The position numbers were made by a program, and so were the translations under genes. A stretch of 64,000 bases of DNA, from positions 254,524-318,523 of the forward strand of contig NSJX01000023.1 of the NCBI GenBank assembly GCA_002286715.1, written 5' to 3'. The DNA is from Dentipellis sp. KUC8613. Lineage: Eukaryota > Basidiomycota > Agaricomycetes > Russulales > Hericiaceae. This document shows, piece after piece, positions 46,524 to 58,908 of the stretch. Position 1 is the first letter of the stretch. Every line of letters begins with the position of its first letter. The notes below the pieces were generated by a model, which did not search any database, had not been told where the DNA came from, and saw nothing but the letters and a program-made list of their open reading frames with translations.

Positions 46524-47083
46524 GTTTTGATGTTGAGGAGGAGGGGCGGAGCGGAGGCGTCATGGGCGTGCCAGGAAGAGAAGCGCGATCACCGTACGCT
46601 TGGCCGTCCGCGCAGGCCTATATACGCTCTCAGCAATTTGCCTCCTCCCTCCTAAATAAATCCCCTATCCTCAAAATCGATCGGGAGCTGATGTCACCCC
46701 ACCCAACTTTGTTCCCAGTCTGCCGCCCTCGCCTCGACCTGCTCTTTGTGTTGATAGCACGCGCTGAGGCGCAGGGGCGGGTGAAAGCTGAAACAAGGTG
46801 TATGATGGTGAAGCCGTTGCGGACCTGGGGGACCTCGCAGGACGGCGCAGTTGCGGTTGAGATAAGATCCGGCAGCGCTGCCTTTGCTTGGTCGTCATCC
46901 GATAAAGCATTTCCGTGCGTCTCGCGAGATCTGCAATTTTTTTGGAATACTTGTCGCATAGCACGTGAGTGTGGGCATGACATACCTCATTTGGACGTCT
47001 GCATCGCGGGCGCCTATTCCTGAAATTTCGGTCGCGCGCGGTGAACTCGACTCGAGTGCTCCTCGACGACGGCCTTCTCAACT
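46524..47083. promoter_or_regulatory. Divergent promoter region, kinase-like gene and rrp6
   Basis: This 560 bp region includes a tatata stretch near 46618-46624 on the kinase-like side, about 95 bp before its start. No gene is supported. Confidence 0.45.
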
Positions 47084-50068
47084 ATGACGTCCTCACGCGC
47101 ATCCGGCACGGTCACTGCGGCCGACTTTGACGACTATAACACCCGGCTGCAGGCTGCAGCGCTCACGGCAACGCGGAACTCTGCAGGCTTGCCTTCCGAT
47201 CTCGGTTTTCATCGCTCCGTAGACCGCGACCTGGCGAAAGGACTCGACACATGCTCGGACAGGATACTGAACATCACAAACAAACTCCTCGGACTGACAG
47301 CTACCGCAGGGACATCCAAGGGGAAGGGGAAGGGGAAGTTGGAGGACCAAGATGACTTCATGGATAGATTCGAGTCCCTCATAGTGGAATCTATGGACCA
47401 GCTCCTCGAGCGAGCTGTGCGTCTTCATTCTGTATCTACACTTTTACCAAATTTATTCTCTGTATAGGACATATGCCTCGACCAGTACTCCGGCCGGACG
47501 AAAGCGCCCGCGATCGCCATTAACCCGACGCAGCCCGCTGCTCAAAAGACTAGCAGGCCGAAGGGGAGGCTCGAGCCTGTGATCCAGCACGCGCCTCAAC
47601 TCGCCAAGCCACAGCTGAAGTTCAAGCGAAAAGTAGACAATACCAATGGCGTCGTGTGGTACCCATCCCTGCGACACAAGTATAACGCCCAGGTGCCTCT
47701 GGGCTTTAATTTCCATCCTAATGACGAAGACCCCAGTGTATCACTGTATGTGCATTTTATACTGTCTTTTATATGTCATGACTTAGTGTTTCTGCAGAGC
47801 TCCCCATCCGTACCGTCATGAAATCACGAACATCGCATACCCACCGCAAATGTTCAAATCGCAGGCGCCCATCTCCCCCAAATCCTTCGAAGACACACCA
47901 TTCACATGGGTCTCCACGCCCGAAGCTTTCGCCGCGATGCTCGCCAAGCTGAAAACGTCGTCTGAGATTGCTATAGATCTAGAGTACCACAGCTACCGGA
48001 CGTTCGGCGGCTTCGTCTGCCTGATGCAAGTCAGCAACCGGGACGAGGACTGGATCGTGGACACGCTCGAGCTCAGAGATGAGCTGGAAGATCTGAATGA
48101 GGTTACAACGAACCCTAATATCGTGAAGGTGAGTCGAAACGAGGCTTTACGCACTATCGTCCATTGTTGACGGGCGATTCGATTGCAGGTATTCCACGGC
48201 GCCGAGAGCGACATCGTCTGGCTGCAACAAGACTTCAACATCTACATCGTCAACCTCTTCGACACCTTCCACGCATCGAAGGTGCTCGAATTCCCCAAAC
48301 ACGGCCTCGGCACGCTCCTCGAGATGTACTGCGACTTCACCGCCGACAAGCGGTACCAGCTCGCCGACTGGCGCATCCGGTACGCCCACGCCCCCCACTC
48401 ACCCTTTACCACCACTCATAGCAGGCCACGGAAGACCCCTGACAGACGACATGCTCAAATACGCGCGCTCCGACACCCATTTCCTCCTTTACATCTATGA
48501 CAACCTGCGCAACGCGCTCCTCGACCGCTCACTCTCGCGCGCCCAATCGCCCTCCACATCCGCCCCTACCTCTGCACCCTCCAGCCGCCCGCCCACGCCC
48601 ACCCCGACACCAGAATCATGCCTGCGCGACGTCCTCGCGCGCTCCGCCGACACCTCCCTGCGCGTCTATGAGCGCGAGTACTACGACGCGGCGGGCGGGA
48701 CGGGGCCGAGCGGGTGGGACACGATGGCGCGCAAGTGGAACAAGGCCGCGCTCATGGCGGATGCGCCCGCAGGCCTGAACCGCGAGGTGTATAAAGCCGT
48801 GCATGGGTGGCGCGACCGCGTTGCGCGGGAGGAGGACGAGAGCGTCCGGTGCGTTCTGCCTTTCATTTCATTTGTTTCTTAACACCGTTATCGCCGGTAC
48901 TCACGTATACGTGCGTGCAGATACGTCCTCCCGAACCACTTAGTATTCCGCCTCGCCGAGCAGCCGCCCGCGGACATGCCTGCGCTCCTTGCGGCCTTCC
49001 AGTCCGTCCCGCCTGTCATCCGCCGGCGCGCGAAGGACCTGTTGGATGCGATTCGCGCGGCGATCAAGCGTGCGTTTAAGGAGGCGACGGGTGCGGCGTC
49101 CACCTCGGCGGTACCTGAGCAGCACGAAGGGATGGACGTTGATGCGCCTGCGCAGACGACGGCTCCCACAGTGGAAGCTCCGGTGCCGGCTCCAGCGTCT
49201 GATCTGTGGGCACGCAAACCCGTTCTGCCTTCCTCGTCGACTTCAGCCCTCTTCGGCTCGTCATCGACACAAAGCCAGACGTCGGCGGCGCCGAGCGTGT
49301 CGAGTTACAGCGCTGCACAGAGCCAGCTCTTCGTCGCGCTCAAAAAGCCGCCTGCCGGGAAGCCCAACGCAACATCCGCTTTTGAGGACGTGGTAAAGCA
49401 GATCCACAGTGCGCTGGCGATCGCGCCGACACTGCCCCAGGTGCGTACATCCATCTCCGCACTCCCCCACCTTATTTACTCACCATCCGATGCCCGACGC
49501 CCAGCTCCCCGCAGCGTCCGCAAATGCAGTCAAAACCGAACCCACCGCCTCAGCATCCACATCCACGGACCCCACCCCCGCCGCCCAAGACGAAATCCCC
49601 TTTGTGCCCGCCGCGCAGCGCCAGGCTAAACCCAAGGCCGAGTCCGACGAGATCGTCGTCGTGGGGCAACGACAGAAAAAGCGCAAGCGCACTAAGAAAA
49701 CAGACGCGGACGGAGAGCTCGAGGATGCGTCTGCTTCCTCAACCCCGGCTCCCGCATCCGCGGCGAGTGGGAAGAAGGCCGGTAAAAAGAAAGCGGGCGA
49801 GGAGGTCAAGGCGGAGGAGGACGTGGTGCCGTTCGACTACGCCAGCGCGCCGAATATCTTAGATGATGTGCCGGTTGTGGAGGAGAAACGGCAGAAGAAG
49901 CGGCAGAAGAAGAACCGATGTGAGTCTTTTTGCTGTGGTTGGTTCGTGGTCGGGTTGCTGATTGTTGCTGGTGCAGCGGGCGGGGCGGTGGAGTATGGCA
50001 ATTTCCCGGCGCCGCCGAGGGACCGGACGCAGGTGCGGAGTGGGAACCAGTCGCATACGTTCAAGTGA
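47084..50068 (+). CDS. rrp6: Nuclear exosome 3'-5' exonuclease Rrp6 (EXOSC10)
   Basis: This is the catalytic subunit of the nuclear RNA exosome, which trims rRNA, snRNA and snoRNA and degrades faulty transcripts. Eight exons join to about 845 residues. Domains in order: a PMC2NT region (from [15 protein letters not shown] to SMDQLLER); the DEDDy exonuclease with [30 protein letters not shown] and [15 protein letters not shown], supplying all acidic residues and the tyrosine; and an HRDC domain ([35 protein letters not shown]). A disordered C-terminus holds a lysine-rich patch (KKRKRTKK) typical of the nuclear and RNA-contact tail. The last intron (from about 49920) restores [14 protein letters not shown] and the end SHTFK. 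Confidence 0.93.
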
Positions 50069-51007
50069 TTGGAGTTTGGAGGTTTGGAGGTGCGGCGGCG
50101 CGGTAGACCTGGTTGGTTGAGTTTCTGTGGTATTTTTCTGTAGTTGTTTTGGTGGTTGGCATGTAGCTGCGATGGGTCGCCCGTTGTCGGTAAATCTACA
50201 CTGGTGTAACCCTGTCTGTATGCCGGGAATCGGGCCCGTTCAATCAGTCTCCGTCAACTGAAGGACGTAGTCAACACTCAAAAGACCGTCGCCCAACGCA
50301 CCCATAGAGGCGAAAGCGCACAACGGGCGCCTATGAGGAGGCGACACCTTTCCGATTTTTGCTGAGCTTGCATTCCCGCTCCAAGCCTCCTATTGATTAT
50401 TTTTCATATAGCCTACCGACTCGAGAGCGTACTCCAAAAGCCACAGGTGCCATCGTTCAAAAGTGCACACTGTAGAATTTCTACATATTATATTCACACT
50501 CCGACATCCCATCCTCAACCGCCTCACCCACCCCAAACCAACCCCAAATTCCCATTCTTCCACCCAGGCCACCTCCCCAGCATCGCCATCACCCATCACA
50601 ACCCGTCCCACTGCGACCAGCCCAAGATTGCACGCAGAAACAAAACATCTCTCTCGCGCAGTTTCAATGAGGGGGTACGTACCCCTCTGAAATGGGATAT
50701 GTAGCCCAACCCAGGTGGCGGTGCAGCTTTGCCCCTCCTGTCCCGGATTGCAACCTCAGGACGTGTCACGTGCGCGTGTCCCTTCGAATATTCTGCTCGC
50801 CCGTATATTTCGATTTTCTCTCGCTGCGCATCTGGGTATGGCGGCTTTGGATCTGTACTGGTGCCGTGCTCATGCCAGTCGATTTTATTTCAGTGCTCGC
50901 TATATCTTACATTCGTCATTCTCGTCGCCGTCGACTTCACCGACCACTAATTGCTAATCGCCAACCACGCTCAACTCGAAATCCCAACACCCTACCCCAC
51001 ATATATA
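50069..51007. other. Intergenic region
   Basis: This 939 bp region has a pyrimidine-rich stretch at 50480-50560 and no supported gene. Confidence 0.4.
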
Positions 51008-51604
51008 ATGCCCTCCTCAACCGGTACCTCCTCGTATCCTGCTCCGAGCTCGAGCGCTTACAGCACCCAATCGAACACCGAGATACCCAAGAGGACCTGG
51101 CGGCGGAAGAACAAGGCGCCTTCAGCGACGGAGCTCGCGGTAATTCAGCGGCTTGAAGAGTATCGTATCGTTCAGAATGCGTGGACGAATTGGCCGCTGG
51201 AGCTGCGTCCGCGGACGCGCAGGGAGGAGTTCGAGCTGTATAATGCTCGTGCGTATTTTCTTACCTGGTGGAATGCGGGATGCGGGATGCTGATACGCAG
51301 ATGTGGTGCAGTGAGCGTCCTCGATGAGACGTACGACACTCTGGACGCGCTCTATCGCGCCAACGAGGAGTGCGCCGCCGAGATAACCGTATACGCGGCC
51401 ACGAACTACCTTCTCTTTGACGAGCTGCAGATGGAACTGGTTTACCTGGAGGACATGGCTAATTGGCTGGAGCAGGAGGAAGAGGGCGTCGATTTCTTGT
51501 ACGGACTGGACGAGGCGCAGATGGAGGCTCTCGCGGCGAACCTGGCCGAGGTGGAGGAGTGTCTGGGCAAGATGCAGCGGGGTGAGGTGCCTAACTGGCA
51601 TTAG
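51008..51604 (+). CDS. Unknown protein, acidic helical C-terminus
   Basis: A single frame of 198 codons starts MPSSTGTSSYPAPSS. A basic patch follows (KRTWRRKNKAP), then helical segments (LEEYRIVQNAWTNWPLELRP, YDTLDALYRANEECAAEITV, LVYLEDMANWLEQEEE) and the end RGEVPNWH. A stretch of exactly 63 nt (about 51249-51311) has GT and AG ends and no stop. If spliced it gives a 177-residue form joining ELYNA to LSVLDETYD; if retained the frame stays open and adds a tryptophan- and cysteine-bearing segment unlike the rest, so splicing is more likely. I recognise no family. The stop is 162 bp from that of the next gene on the minus strand. Confidence 0.6.
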   Translation: MPSSTGTSSYPAPSSSAYSTQSNTEIPKRTWRRKNKAPSATELAVIQRLEEYRIVQNAWTNWPLELRPRTRREEFELYNARAYFLTWWNAGCGMLIRRCGAVSVLDETYDTLDALYRANEECAAEITVYAATNYLLFDELQMELVYLEDMANWLEQEEEGVDFLYGLDEAQMEALAANLAEVEECLGKMQRGEVPNWH

Positions 51605-51766
51605 CATTAGAATACCGTTTCGTTCGAGAGGGTTAATATCGCTGTACAACATATATCCACAGAAGATGTGACGAGAAGGGAAGGAAAGGAAAGAGTACAT
51701 AATCATATTCATACGGTCATAGCCCGGTTTCTTGGTATCGCATTCCGCATGTAGGCATATCCCAAT

Positions 51767-52735
51767 CTATCTGGCGTCGTCGGTGCGCTCCCGGCGGAGC
51801 GCGTTAATCTTCTTGATCGCAGCCACCGCCCTGGTAAGCATCGCGGACATCTCGCTCGACTGGCGCCGCACCGTCCGCAGCTGCGCGGTGGAGCACACGG
51901 CGTGCTTGCGCCCCTCGGCCACTTCTTTCTTGGAGTTGGCCATGTGCAAGCAGACTAAAGACGCGTCGGGATGACAGTCAGCGTCGAGCAGCGCGCACGC
52001 GGGCTAGAGGGTGCCGGACTGACCGCGTCTCAAGAACTCATTCTCGCTGAGCCTGAACACCTCCGGGTCGTCCATGAGGTCGCGCATCTCGTCCAGCTTG
52101 TCCGCCTTGCTGTTCCGGCGGCGCTTCGCACGCTCTGCTCGCTCCAGCTTCTCCACCTCCGCAGGCTTCTGTTTCTTCCCCTTGCCATCTACATCTTCCT
52201 CCGCCTCCTCTTGATCTTGATCTTGGTCCTGGTCTTTCTCGATGGGCGGTGGACTGGTGGCCTTGCGCTTCCGGACGTTCGACGAGGTCGTGGGGGTCCG
52301 GTGTAAGCTCGACTGCGCTTCTGGGATTGCCGGGTAGACAGGGCGCGCGTAGTAATGCGAGTCGGACCCGATCTCTGCTGGCGGTAGGTTAGGGAGAACA
52401 GTCGTCCGCGGCGAGGATTCGGCGGGGATCTGAGAGTATCTCTCAGCCCACAGCGCAACCCATGTCTGCATGTTGGCGACCTTCTCCGGAGCCAAGAACG
52501 GTGTGATGGGACTCCGTGCCCGGTGCCCATGCTCTTGGGTTGGGGAAGGGAGGCCGGGTGGCGCGGGCAGCTGAGGCGAGGTGTCGCTGCCTCTAATAGT
52601 GCCAGTCGTATAGTGCACAGGCTCGTCTTCGACTTCATCGTCGGCGTCGGCGTGCCAGTCGGGGTCCGCCAAGACTATGTGGCGAGGCTGAGTTTGTTCG
52701 TCGTGGCCAACTCCGACAGAGGCCGTGCCCTGCAT
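51767..52735 (-). CDS. Unknown probable nuclear protein
   Basis: Two exons. The large first exon has an acidic, proline-rich, disordered N-terminal half (DADDEVEDEPVHYTTG) and then one possible folded helix (NMQTWVALWAERYSQIP). A strongly charged stretch follows (EKDQDQDQDQEEAEEDVDG, GKKQKPAEVEKLERAERAKR). It ends DDPEVFRLSENEFLRR. The second exon gives a helical tail (SSEMSAMLTRAVAAIKKINA) ending RTDDAR. The frame is open upstream to 52972, but the ATG at 52735 (MQGTASVGVGHDEQ) is preferred because upstream residues look untranslated. Lysine-rich runs suggest nuclear location. I recognise no family. Confidence 0.5.
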
Positions 52736-54891
52736 TCTCTCACTTCCCGGGTGTTTGATCAAAGACACCGTGACAAGAATCACATCACTCACGTATATGC
52801 ACGATGCGCGAACATAAATGGTGTGGAGGGGCGGAACGGCTCCGGGGATGGTGGGGTATCCTCGAGTGGCGACATGGGGTAGCTCTAAAGCGTAGCGATA
52901 CACAGGTGTGAGCCACAGCCTGAGTACAGCCCCCGAGCAAGGTGAATGGTCGATAATAAGGAAGGTAGGCAAGAGGAAGTTGCAATGGAGTGGGGGGTGG
53001 ATGGGAGAGACGCGTCAAAGCACCAGCGACTTTAAGTAGCACCGCCTGCCCTCCTCGCTCACGTCACGACTGCACGAAAGAGGTAATATATGAGGGTGCG
53101 GACAACGTATGAGTACAAGGCCCTGAACTCACCAGTCGCACTGCGGACGCGGTTCTATAAAGTATCCGCATAACATCCAAGCCCATGAGTCCCATTCCCG
53201 AAATTTAGCTGAATTTTCCGATACAAAATAGAGTGCAAGGACCCACCGATGATGGAAGTGCCGGACTTGAAAGGACCGTTGTAGGACTCTAGGCGAACCG
53301 ACAATTCCTCAAACGCGGTGGGTATGCATCGTCGCGTCTGGTGCGATCTAAGTCCTTGTCATAGATTGTCGACAGCGGGATAGCTTACCCTCTATCGTAC
53401 CGATGATGTTGTGGCAAGTCAAGATGAGCCCGCTGCCTGGAGCCTCGTGCCCGTGGGCCATTGTCACGGAGCTCTTTGTGCTCGTGTGACCCTCAGCTGA
53501 TACTATGGTGTGACACAATGGGAGCGTGACGATCACGGCCCGATCACCGGTCTCTCGGCCCCGGGCCCGGTGAACACTCCGCGCGTCTCCGCATGCCCGT
53601 CCTCCGTATCCCGACTACTACAACTTCGACTTTCTATTTGCTCGTATCTGGGTCACTGACACCAAAGAAATCCCACGCATCCGGTGAGAGAAAAAATTTC
53701 AAGAAGGTACGGACCAGATTCTGAGCCGCAATCTCAGAGATATTTGAACTGTGACAAAAGCCGCGAAAACCATGACGGCCGAGTCAAAATAAAAGGTGTC
53801 AAGCATCACAGGTTGTTTCGAAGATACATGGAGCTTTGAATTGTCAATATTTACGCTTCTCAGTGCGTGTTACAGAGAAACGCTCAAAATCCTTCCTGGT
53901 TGCCAATTTGTGAACATACCTGCTCAGAATCGCATCGTGGCGATTGTATGTTCGACTGAATACTTGCTCTTCATTTTAGCTGGGTTTCTTTGCCCGCCGC
54001 CTGTGGCTGTACGGAACAATGCTACTCGCGCACGCCGCCCAATTTTCTTGTTGACTATGACCGCTGCCGAAAAACGTTCTCACAATATCAGGAAAATAGG
54101 AAGAGATAATCGCTCACGAGCACAGCCTGCTTAGAGCTGCGCAGACCATTGTAGCTCCACAAGGACTGGCACCTCACGACAACATGCCAGTTCCGAGTAC
54201 ATCGCCTCCATGGGAACCGTTCAGGAACTTTCCTGATTCGCCAACGAGCTAGATCTAGAGTTATGACTTGTTTTTTTTTTTGTCGCTGCGATCCCATTCG
54301 TGTCGCCTGCCTGAAGATTTTCTTGTACTATAGCTTTGAATGATGTAAAAGTTTCAATAAGCTTTCGGGCTCGTACGAATGATTTATGACAATCTTATCT
54401 GCTTTGCGCGACTCGGATCTGCAAGTGACACGCGTCGCGTCGCGATGCCATCTCTTGTCTCCGAAGAAAGACTCCTCTCCTCCTCTCCGTCTATCCCGAG
54501 TTTCTTCGTGCTTTGCACTTGCATAAAATATTGCTATCAGTCCGATCTGGTACATCGATGCGACACGCTCTCTTTGGATATCCTCGTTGCTTCACAGCCT
54601 TGTGGCTCACGGAACTCTTCACCTCTCATGCGCTGTGGAACATTCAAGTTCGGGACAGCATCCCGACCATTTGCTCGCCTTGCCGCTTCGCGTCGTCTAG
54701 CACCGATGCGTCATTCCTGCTCGTGGTCTCCGAGAGAAAGTGTTGATCGACGGAGGTAAGCATTCGAATGTCGAACACCATTCTGCGAAGGGTCTTCAAA
54801 TTTCAGTATATCCCATTAGGAACGCCCCCACACACGTCACTGGCACAAATACAGGAACCGCAACGCTCCGTCTCAGGCATCAGCATCAGCA
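52736..54891. other. Long intergenic region
   Basis: No confident gene. Minus-strand frames at 53200-53536 read partly like protein (AHGHEAPGSGLILTCHN; FEELSVRLESYNGPFKSG) and could be exons of a small gene or a relic. I could not assemble a full model. Confidence 0.35.
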
Positions 54892-55237
54892 TCAACGCTG
54901 ACCCTTCCCCGTCCCCATGCCCTTCGCCGCCATCGCGTCAAGCAGCGCGCGCCTCTTCCCCTCCCGCTCCGCATCACTGGCATCCTTCTTCTTTTGCTGC
55001 TGCTGCTGGAACTCGTTCTGCAAAAGCAGCTGCCGCTGTCTGTCTTTGGCGGATAGTGCAGCCCCCGACGCGTTCGTTGCCGAAGCTTGTTGAGGCTTAC
55101 TGCTGTTTGCAGGCTTCGGCGCGACATTCGCAGCCTTGGACGCTATGGCCAGGTTCAGTAAGACTTCCCCGAGGACAAGGACAATCATGAAGGCACGTAC
55201 CGGTACCGTTCGATTTGGCGCTCACGGGAGTACTCAT
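54892..55237 (-). CDS. Small basic coiled-coil protein, unknown
   Basis: Two exons (55237-55201, 55142-54892) sum to 288 nt, giving 95 residues. The N-terminus is Ala/Ser-rich (STPVSAKSNG). A central glutamine-rich helix (KDRQRQLLLQNEFQQQQQKK) leads to REGKRRALLDAMAAKG and a Gly/Lys end. The whole is basic and predicted helical; it could bind RNA or protein. The short first exon is supported by a clean phase-1 splice. No family is recognised. Confidence 0.55.
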
Positions 55238-56019
55238 ATCTGGATGTCCGGGTATGCTGTGCTATGCTGCGATGCGAGAGGTGTCGTAGGACGGATAGTC
55301 GAGAGTATAAGTGCGGGAGGTAATGAGTACTGTACGTTGATCCTCCCCAGCTCCGAGGCTTTATATCCTGCTGATGGTCACGACTCGCGGCCGGTTCAGA
55401 AGGCCCATGCGCTCGACAGTATGAATGAAATGGCGGGTGGCGCCCGGGCCTGCGACGCCACCGGGCGCAAGACGTTCATTTGGAGCTTTTGCCCGTCTCA
55501 GACTCTCAGTGGCAGTGGCGGAGGCAGGACTTGGAGGTGTGCGTCTCGCCACACTCGCTCGCCTGGACCATAATCTGAGACGGAAAGGGCGATATCTGCG
55601 CTTGGGTTGTCTGTGCTACTGCCAGTCGCCGCGCAAAGCGGAGACTCGGGATGACGGAATCCGACCAGGGTTTTCAAATTCTCGCCTTCGTTTGGTGCAC
55701 GCCCACCACCGAAGCCGAAAATCGAGCCTCATGGCCTTCAAGCTTGGGCTCACTTGCTGACTACTGTGGACCCTCTGTGAGCTTGGGCTATTCTCAGACA
55801 ATCGCTGATCTTGCCCGACGCCGACACCTTGACCATCTCAGTCAGTCTTTTGCCCGTGCCCTCGGTTTTCTTGTCTTATCCCGATAACTGACACCTGGCT
55901 CTCGCTCTATTGATCGTGCCACACACAGTCTCGCAAAGCTCAAGCTGCGTTCTCAGACACCGATCTAGACACTCGCATCCGTTCCGACTTATCACACACC
56001 ATATAGTACACATCCTACC
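55238..56019. other. Intergenic region
   Basis: 782 bp with no supported gene or repeat. Confidence 0.4.
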
Positions 56020-56398
56020 TTAATCCTCGCCAAAAGGTGTAAGAGGCCCGTCGAAGAGGTCCGCAAACATAATGGCGTATTCCATGCCCGCAGGGTTTCC
56101 GTTCAGCGGCGTCCCTAGGCCTGCAGTGCTGACAGTCGAGCTTGATCCCGCGCTCCTCTTTCGGTCTTCGTCGTGGGCGACCTCTCGTTCGCTGCGTCGC
56201 GCTAATGCCAAGGCGCTGTTACGGACACTTTCGTCCCAGACAGTCTTGGGTATCTTTATAACGAGTTTGGGTCTCTCTGTCCTGCAGCTGCATGTGTTTG
56301 ACTCCAAGTCTGGAATCTGAAGCTTCTACAACCAATAATTAGCCATGGAAGCGATTTGTCGGAAGGAGTATGCTTACGGGCGAGTTCGAATGCGACAT
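56020..56398 (-). CDS. Small unknown protein, 108 residues
   Basis: Two exons (56398-56378, 56325-56020) sum to 327 nt. The start gives MSHSNSP, joined to KLQIPDLESNTCSCR. A segment RPKLVIKIPKTVWDESVRNS precedes a charged helix (ALARRSEREVAHDEDRKR), and the end is FADLFDGPLTPFGED. The short first exon and in-phase splice make a real gene likely. No family is recognised. Confidence 0.55.
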
Positions 56399-56906
56399 GT
56401 TTTGCCGGAGACGTAGATGACGATGACGGCGGGCGCACTTAGGTGAGTCCTGTTCAATCGACGGCGATATAATGGTAGGGGGTTAGACTTATATATTATC
56501 AGGCTGTACGTACGTACCTTCCACGATACGCCTCCTGACAGTTACAAGGCGTAGACTTCATCGTTCGCAGCCGCCTGCGCCTTAGCATGCTTACTACCGC
56601 GCCTCCACGTCTATCAAATGCGTTGATATCTCACCGATACAATTCTTAACCAGGCATGAATGTGTGAACGCCCCCTCCAGGAAGGCCTCATACAGAAAGA
56701 GGATTCGTCAACGTGAACGTAAAATACATCCCACCAGCCTGAGCACCCGCCAACAGCTAACAATACAAACATTACCTCCCGCCAGATCCTACAATACGCC
56801 GTGCGCACGCATTAGCCCTGAATTATTGAACCTCCTCCCCTCCCCTTCTTTCTGTCCCTCTTCTCCCCTCCTACTCCCCGCCATCCAACCCCGCAAGCCC
56901 ACGAGC
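56399..56906. other. Intergenic region between two small genes
   Basis: 508 bp, with a tacgtacgtac run near 56506. No gene is supported. Confidence 0.4.
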
Positions 56907-57295
56907 TCACGACTCGCCCGCAACCGCAATCTGAAACAGCTTCGGCCGCAGCGCCAACTTGGTCAGCCTCCCATCCGCCTCGTTCAACATCTTCTCGCGC
57001 TTCACGGGATCCGGCTCGCTCTCCGCCTCGAGGATGGCGGGCCCGAGCGCGGCGTACTCCGCGAGGTAAGCCTTTTTCTCCTCCTCGGTGTACGGGTCGG
57101 GGGCTTGCAGCCAGGCTGGGTAGAGGTGGCGCGTGTCAGTGACTGCACATGGGAGGGAGAGGAGGGGGAGCGGGGCTTACCTTCGGCCTCCTTCTCGTCC
57201 CAGGTGAAGTCGTCGAAGTTGGGGAGCGCGGGGGGCGTGGAGGGGGCGGGGGTGGATGAGGCGGAGGAAGAGGATGCTGGAGACGGTGCGCTCAT
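56907..57295 (-). CDS. Small acidic protein, unknown, 107 residues
   Basis: Two exons (57295-57181, 57115-56907) sum to 324 nt. The N-terminus is Ser/Ala/Pro-rich. The body reads LPNFDDFTWDEKEAEGAW, then DPYTEEEKKAYLAEYAALGP, a KREKMLNEADGRLTKLALRP helix and the end VAGES. The FDDFTWDEKE and EEEKKAYLAEY blocks look conserved and structured. Cytosolic, no signal. No family is recognised. Confidence 0.6.
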
Positions 57296-58496
57296 GGTTG
57301 ATATGGGTATGGATACAGGTGTAGATGCGGGATATGGTATGGGTTGGGTTGTATTGGACTGAGGGCGGCGGGTATGTGGTATCTGCAACACACGCTCATA
57401 GTTAGCAGGAAGCGACGCGGAGGCAGATACAGCGCAGGGCGCGTACCTGAGTTCAGGTATACAGTGTCGAGTTCAGGTCCGGCAGTGCAGAAGCAGTCGA
57501 GATGACAAGATGCAGCGGAGGTAACAAGCGAGCGAGCGAGTGATGTACCGCCCACCCCCGCCCCCCATCCTCATATATACCCGCCGAGGCACGTACGCAA
57601 AGCCACATCCGCATCCACATCCACGTCGCACGCACGCCCCACAAACAAAAAGCACCGGGATCCAGATCCATCAGCAGGTCTGAGGTCTGATACGAGATAT
57701 GATCGAAGCGCAAGCCCATTGACAGCCCGCACACATACAGTAAACCCGAGGCTAACGTCTAAGCCCCGCACAACAACAAGCACCGGCCCCAGACCCGCGA
57801 ACAACAACAAGCACCAGAACCACGCACAACAAGCACCGGCACGCTGCTCCATCCCCCCAATCGCCCAAACCGAGAACAACAACAGCCCCTCCGCGCTCCC
57901 ACGCCCTCGTATTGTTCTCCCCCTCTAACAAACGGCCGCCCAAATCCGCACAAAAGGGGGCTCCATATCCAGTAACCACGACCAACTATATCGCCATCCC
58001 TTGATCACATCATCGCGCCCGGGCCATCTGCATCAGACACGACGTCGAAGCTGACACGGACATGCCGCATGTGGCACAAGAGGCCGCACCCGCAGAAGCA
58101 GGACAAGCCAGTGCGCAGGGGAGAACAATAAGCTCCCCCGACCAAACCAGGCCGCTTGAACAATAGCGAACACACCGCACGCGTCACGCGGTGCGTAAGA
58201 ATGCAGAACCAGTGCGACACGAGGAGCGGCGGGTGGGGAATGGCTTCTGCCGCCGGTGCGATGTGGAAGTATGGACACCACATTACCGTGGGTGCCTTCG
58301 TTTGTTTCAGGGGTGCTGGTGAGGTCTCTTTTGCCATGGCAACGGGTTTGAGGACACGCCGTTGTGTGAGTACTTATGTCGAGACAGCGTGAGCGAGTCC
58401 GAATCGATGAACTATGTCAGAGACTCCGCCGACATCTCCGCTAGTCTCAGATCTCCAACTTATAGTTATGGTGCACAAATAAAGACAACTAGATAA
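57296..58496. other. Intergenic region
   Basis: 1.2 kb with three imperfect copies of caacaacaagcacc (57769-57842) and tatata near 57572. No protein gene is supported. Confidence 0.45.
57769..57842 (+). repeat. Imperfect caacaacaagcacc repeats
   Basis: Three copies near 57771, 57802 and 57825 share caacaagcacc followed by g or a. Confidence 0.6.
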
Positions 58497-58566
58497 GCAT
58501 TAATGGGGTAGTGGTAACCTGGGTCGTTGCCATCGACCCGCCGGGGGTTCGATTCCCCCTTAATGC
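58497..58566 (+). tRNA. tRNA-Gly (anticodon GCC)
   Basis: A full cloverleaf is readable. The acceptor stem is gcattaa with ttaatgc (7 bp). The D arm contains the A box tggggtagtgg. The anticodon arm is ggtcg-ttgccat-cgacc with anticodon GCC. The T arm is ggggg-ttcgatt-ccccc with the B box. It is 70 nt, has no intron, and CCA is not encoded. Confidence 0.97.
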
Positions 58567-58591
58567 ATCTATAAGATGCTACGGCTTCGTC

Positions 58592-58597
58592 TTTTTT
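58592..58597 (+). terminator. RNA polymerase III T-run terminator of tRNA-Gly
   Basis: Six T residues lie 26 bp after the tRNA end. The following 58598-58908 holds no supported gene. Confidence 0.7.
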
Positions 58598-58908
58598 CTT
58601 TCCCTATCAAGCGGCGACCGAACATTGGGGCAAAGCGGACAAGAATTGAGCACGCAACGTCACTGGACGACAACACATGTCCACGAGCTTTGGCTTCACC
58701 AAACTGCTGCTCAACGTTCACTCCAACTCACTGAGCCACGAAACCGCGCTCTTCGCAGCCAAAGCGAAAAAAAGAATGTATCATCTCAGCGACGGTAAAG
58801 AAGGACAAAAGAACCGGTCGGCTACAGAGAACGCGCTACACCTCCACTTCTACTGCATCCCGATGAGAAAATAAAGGGGAAAAAAAAGAGTGGACAAGTC
58901 GAAAATGC

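Noticed and set aside
54270..54280. T11 run as a polymerase III terminator
   Set aside because: No tRNA or other polymerase III gene could be folded upstream.
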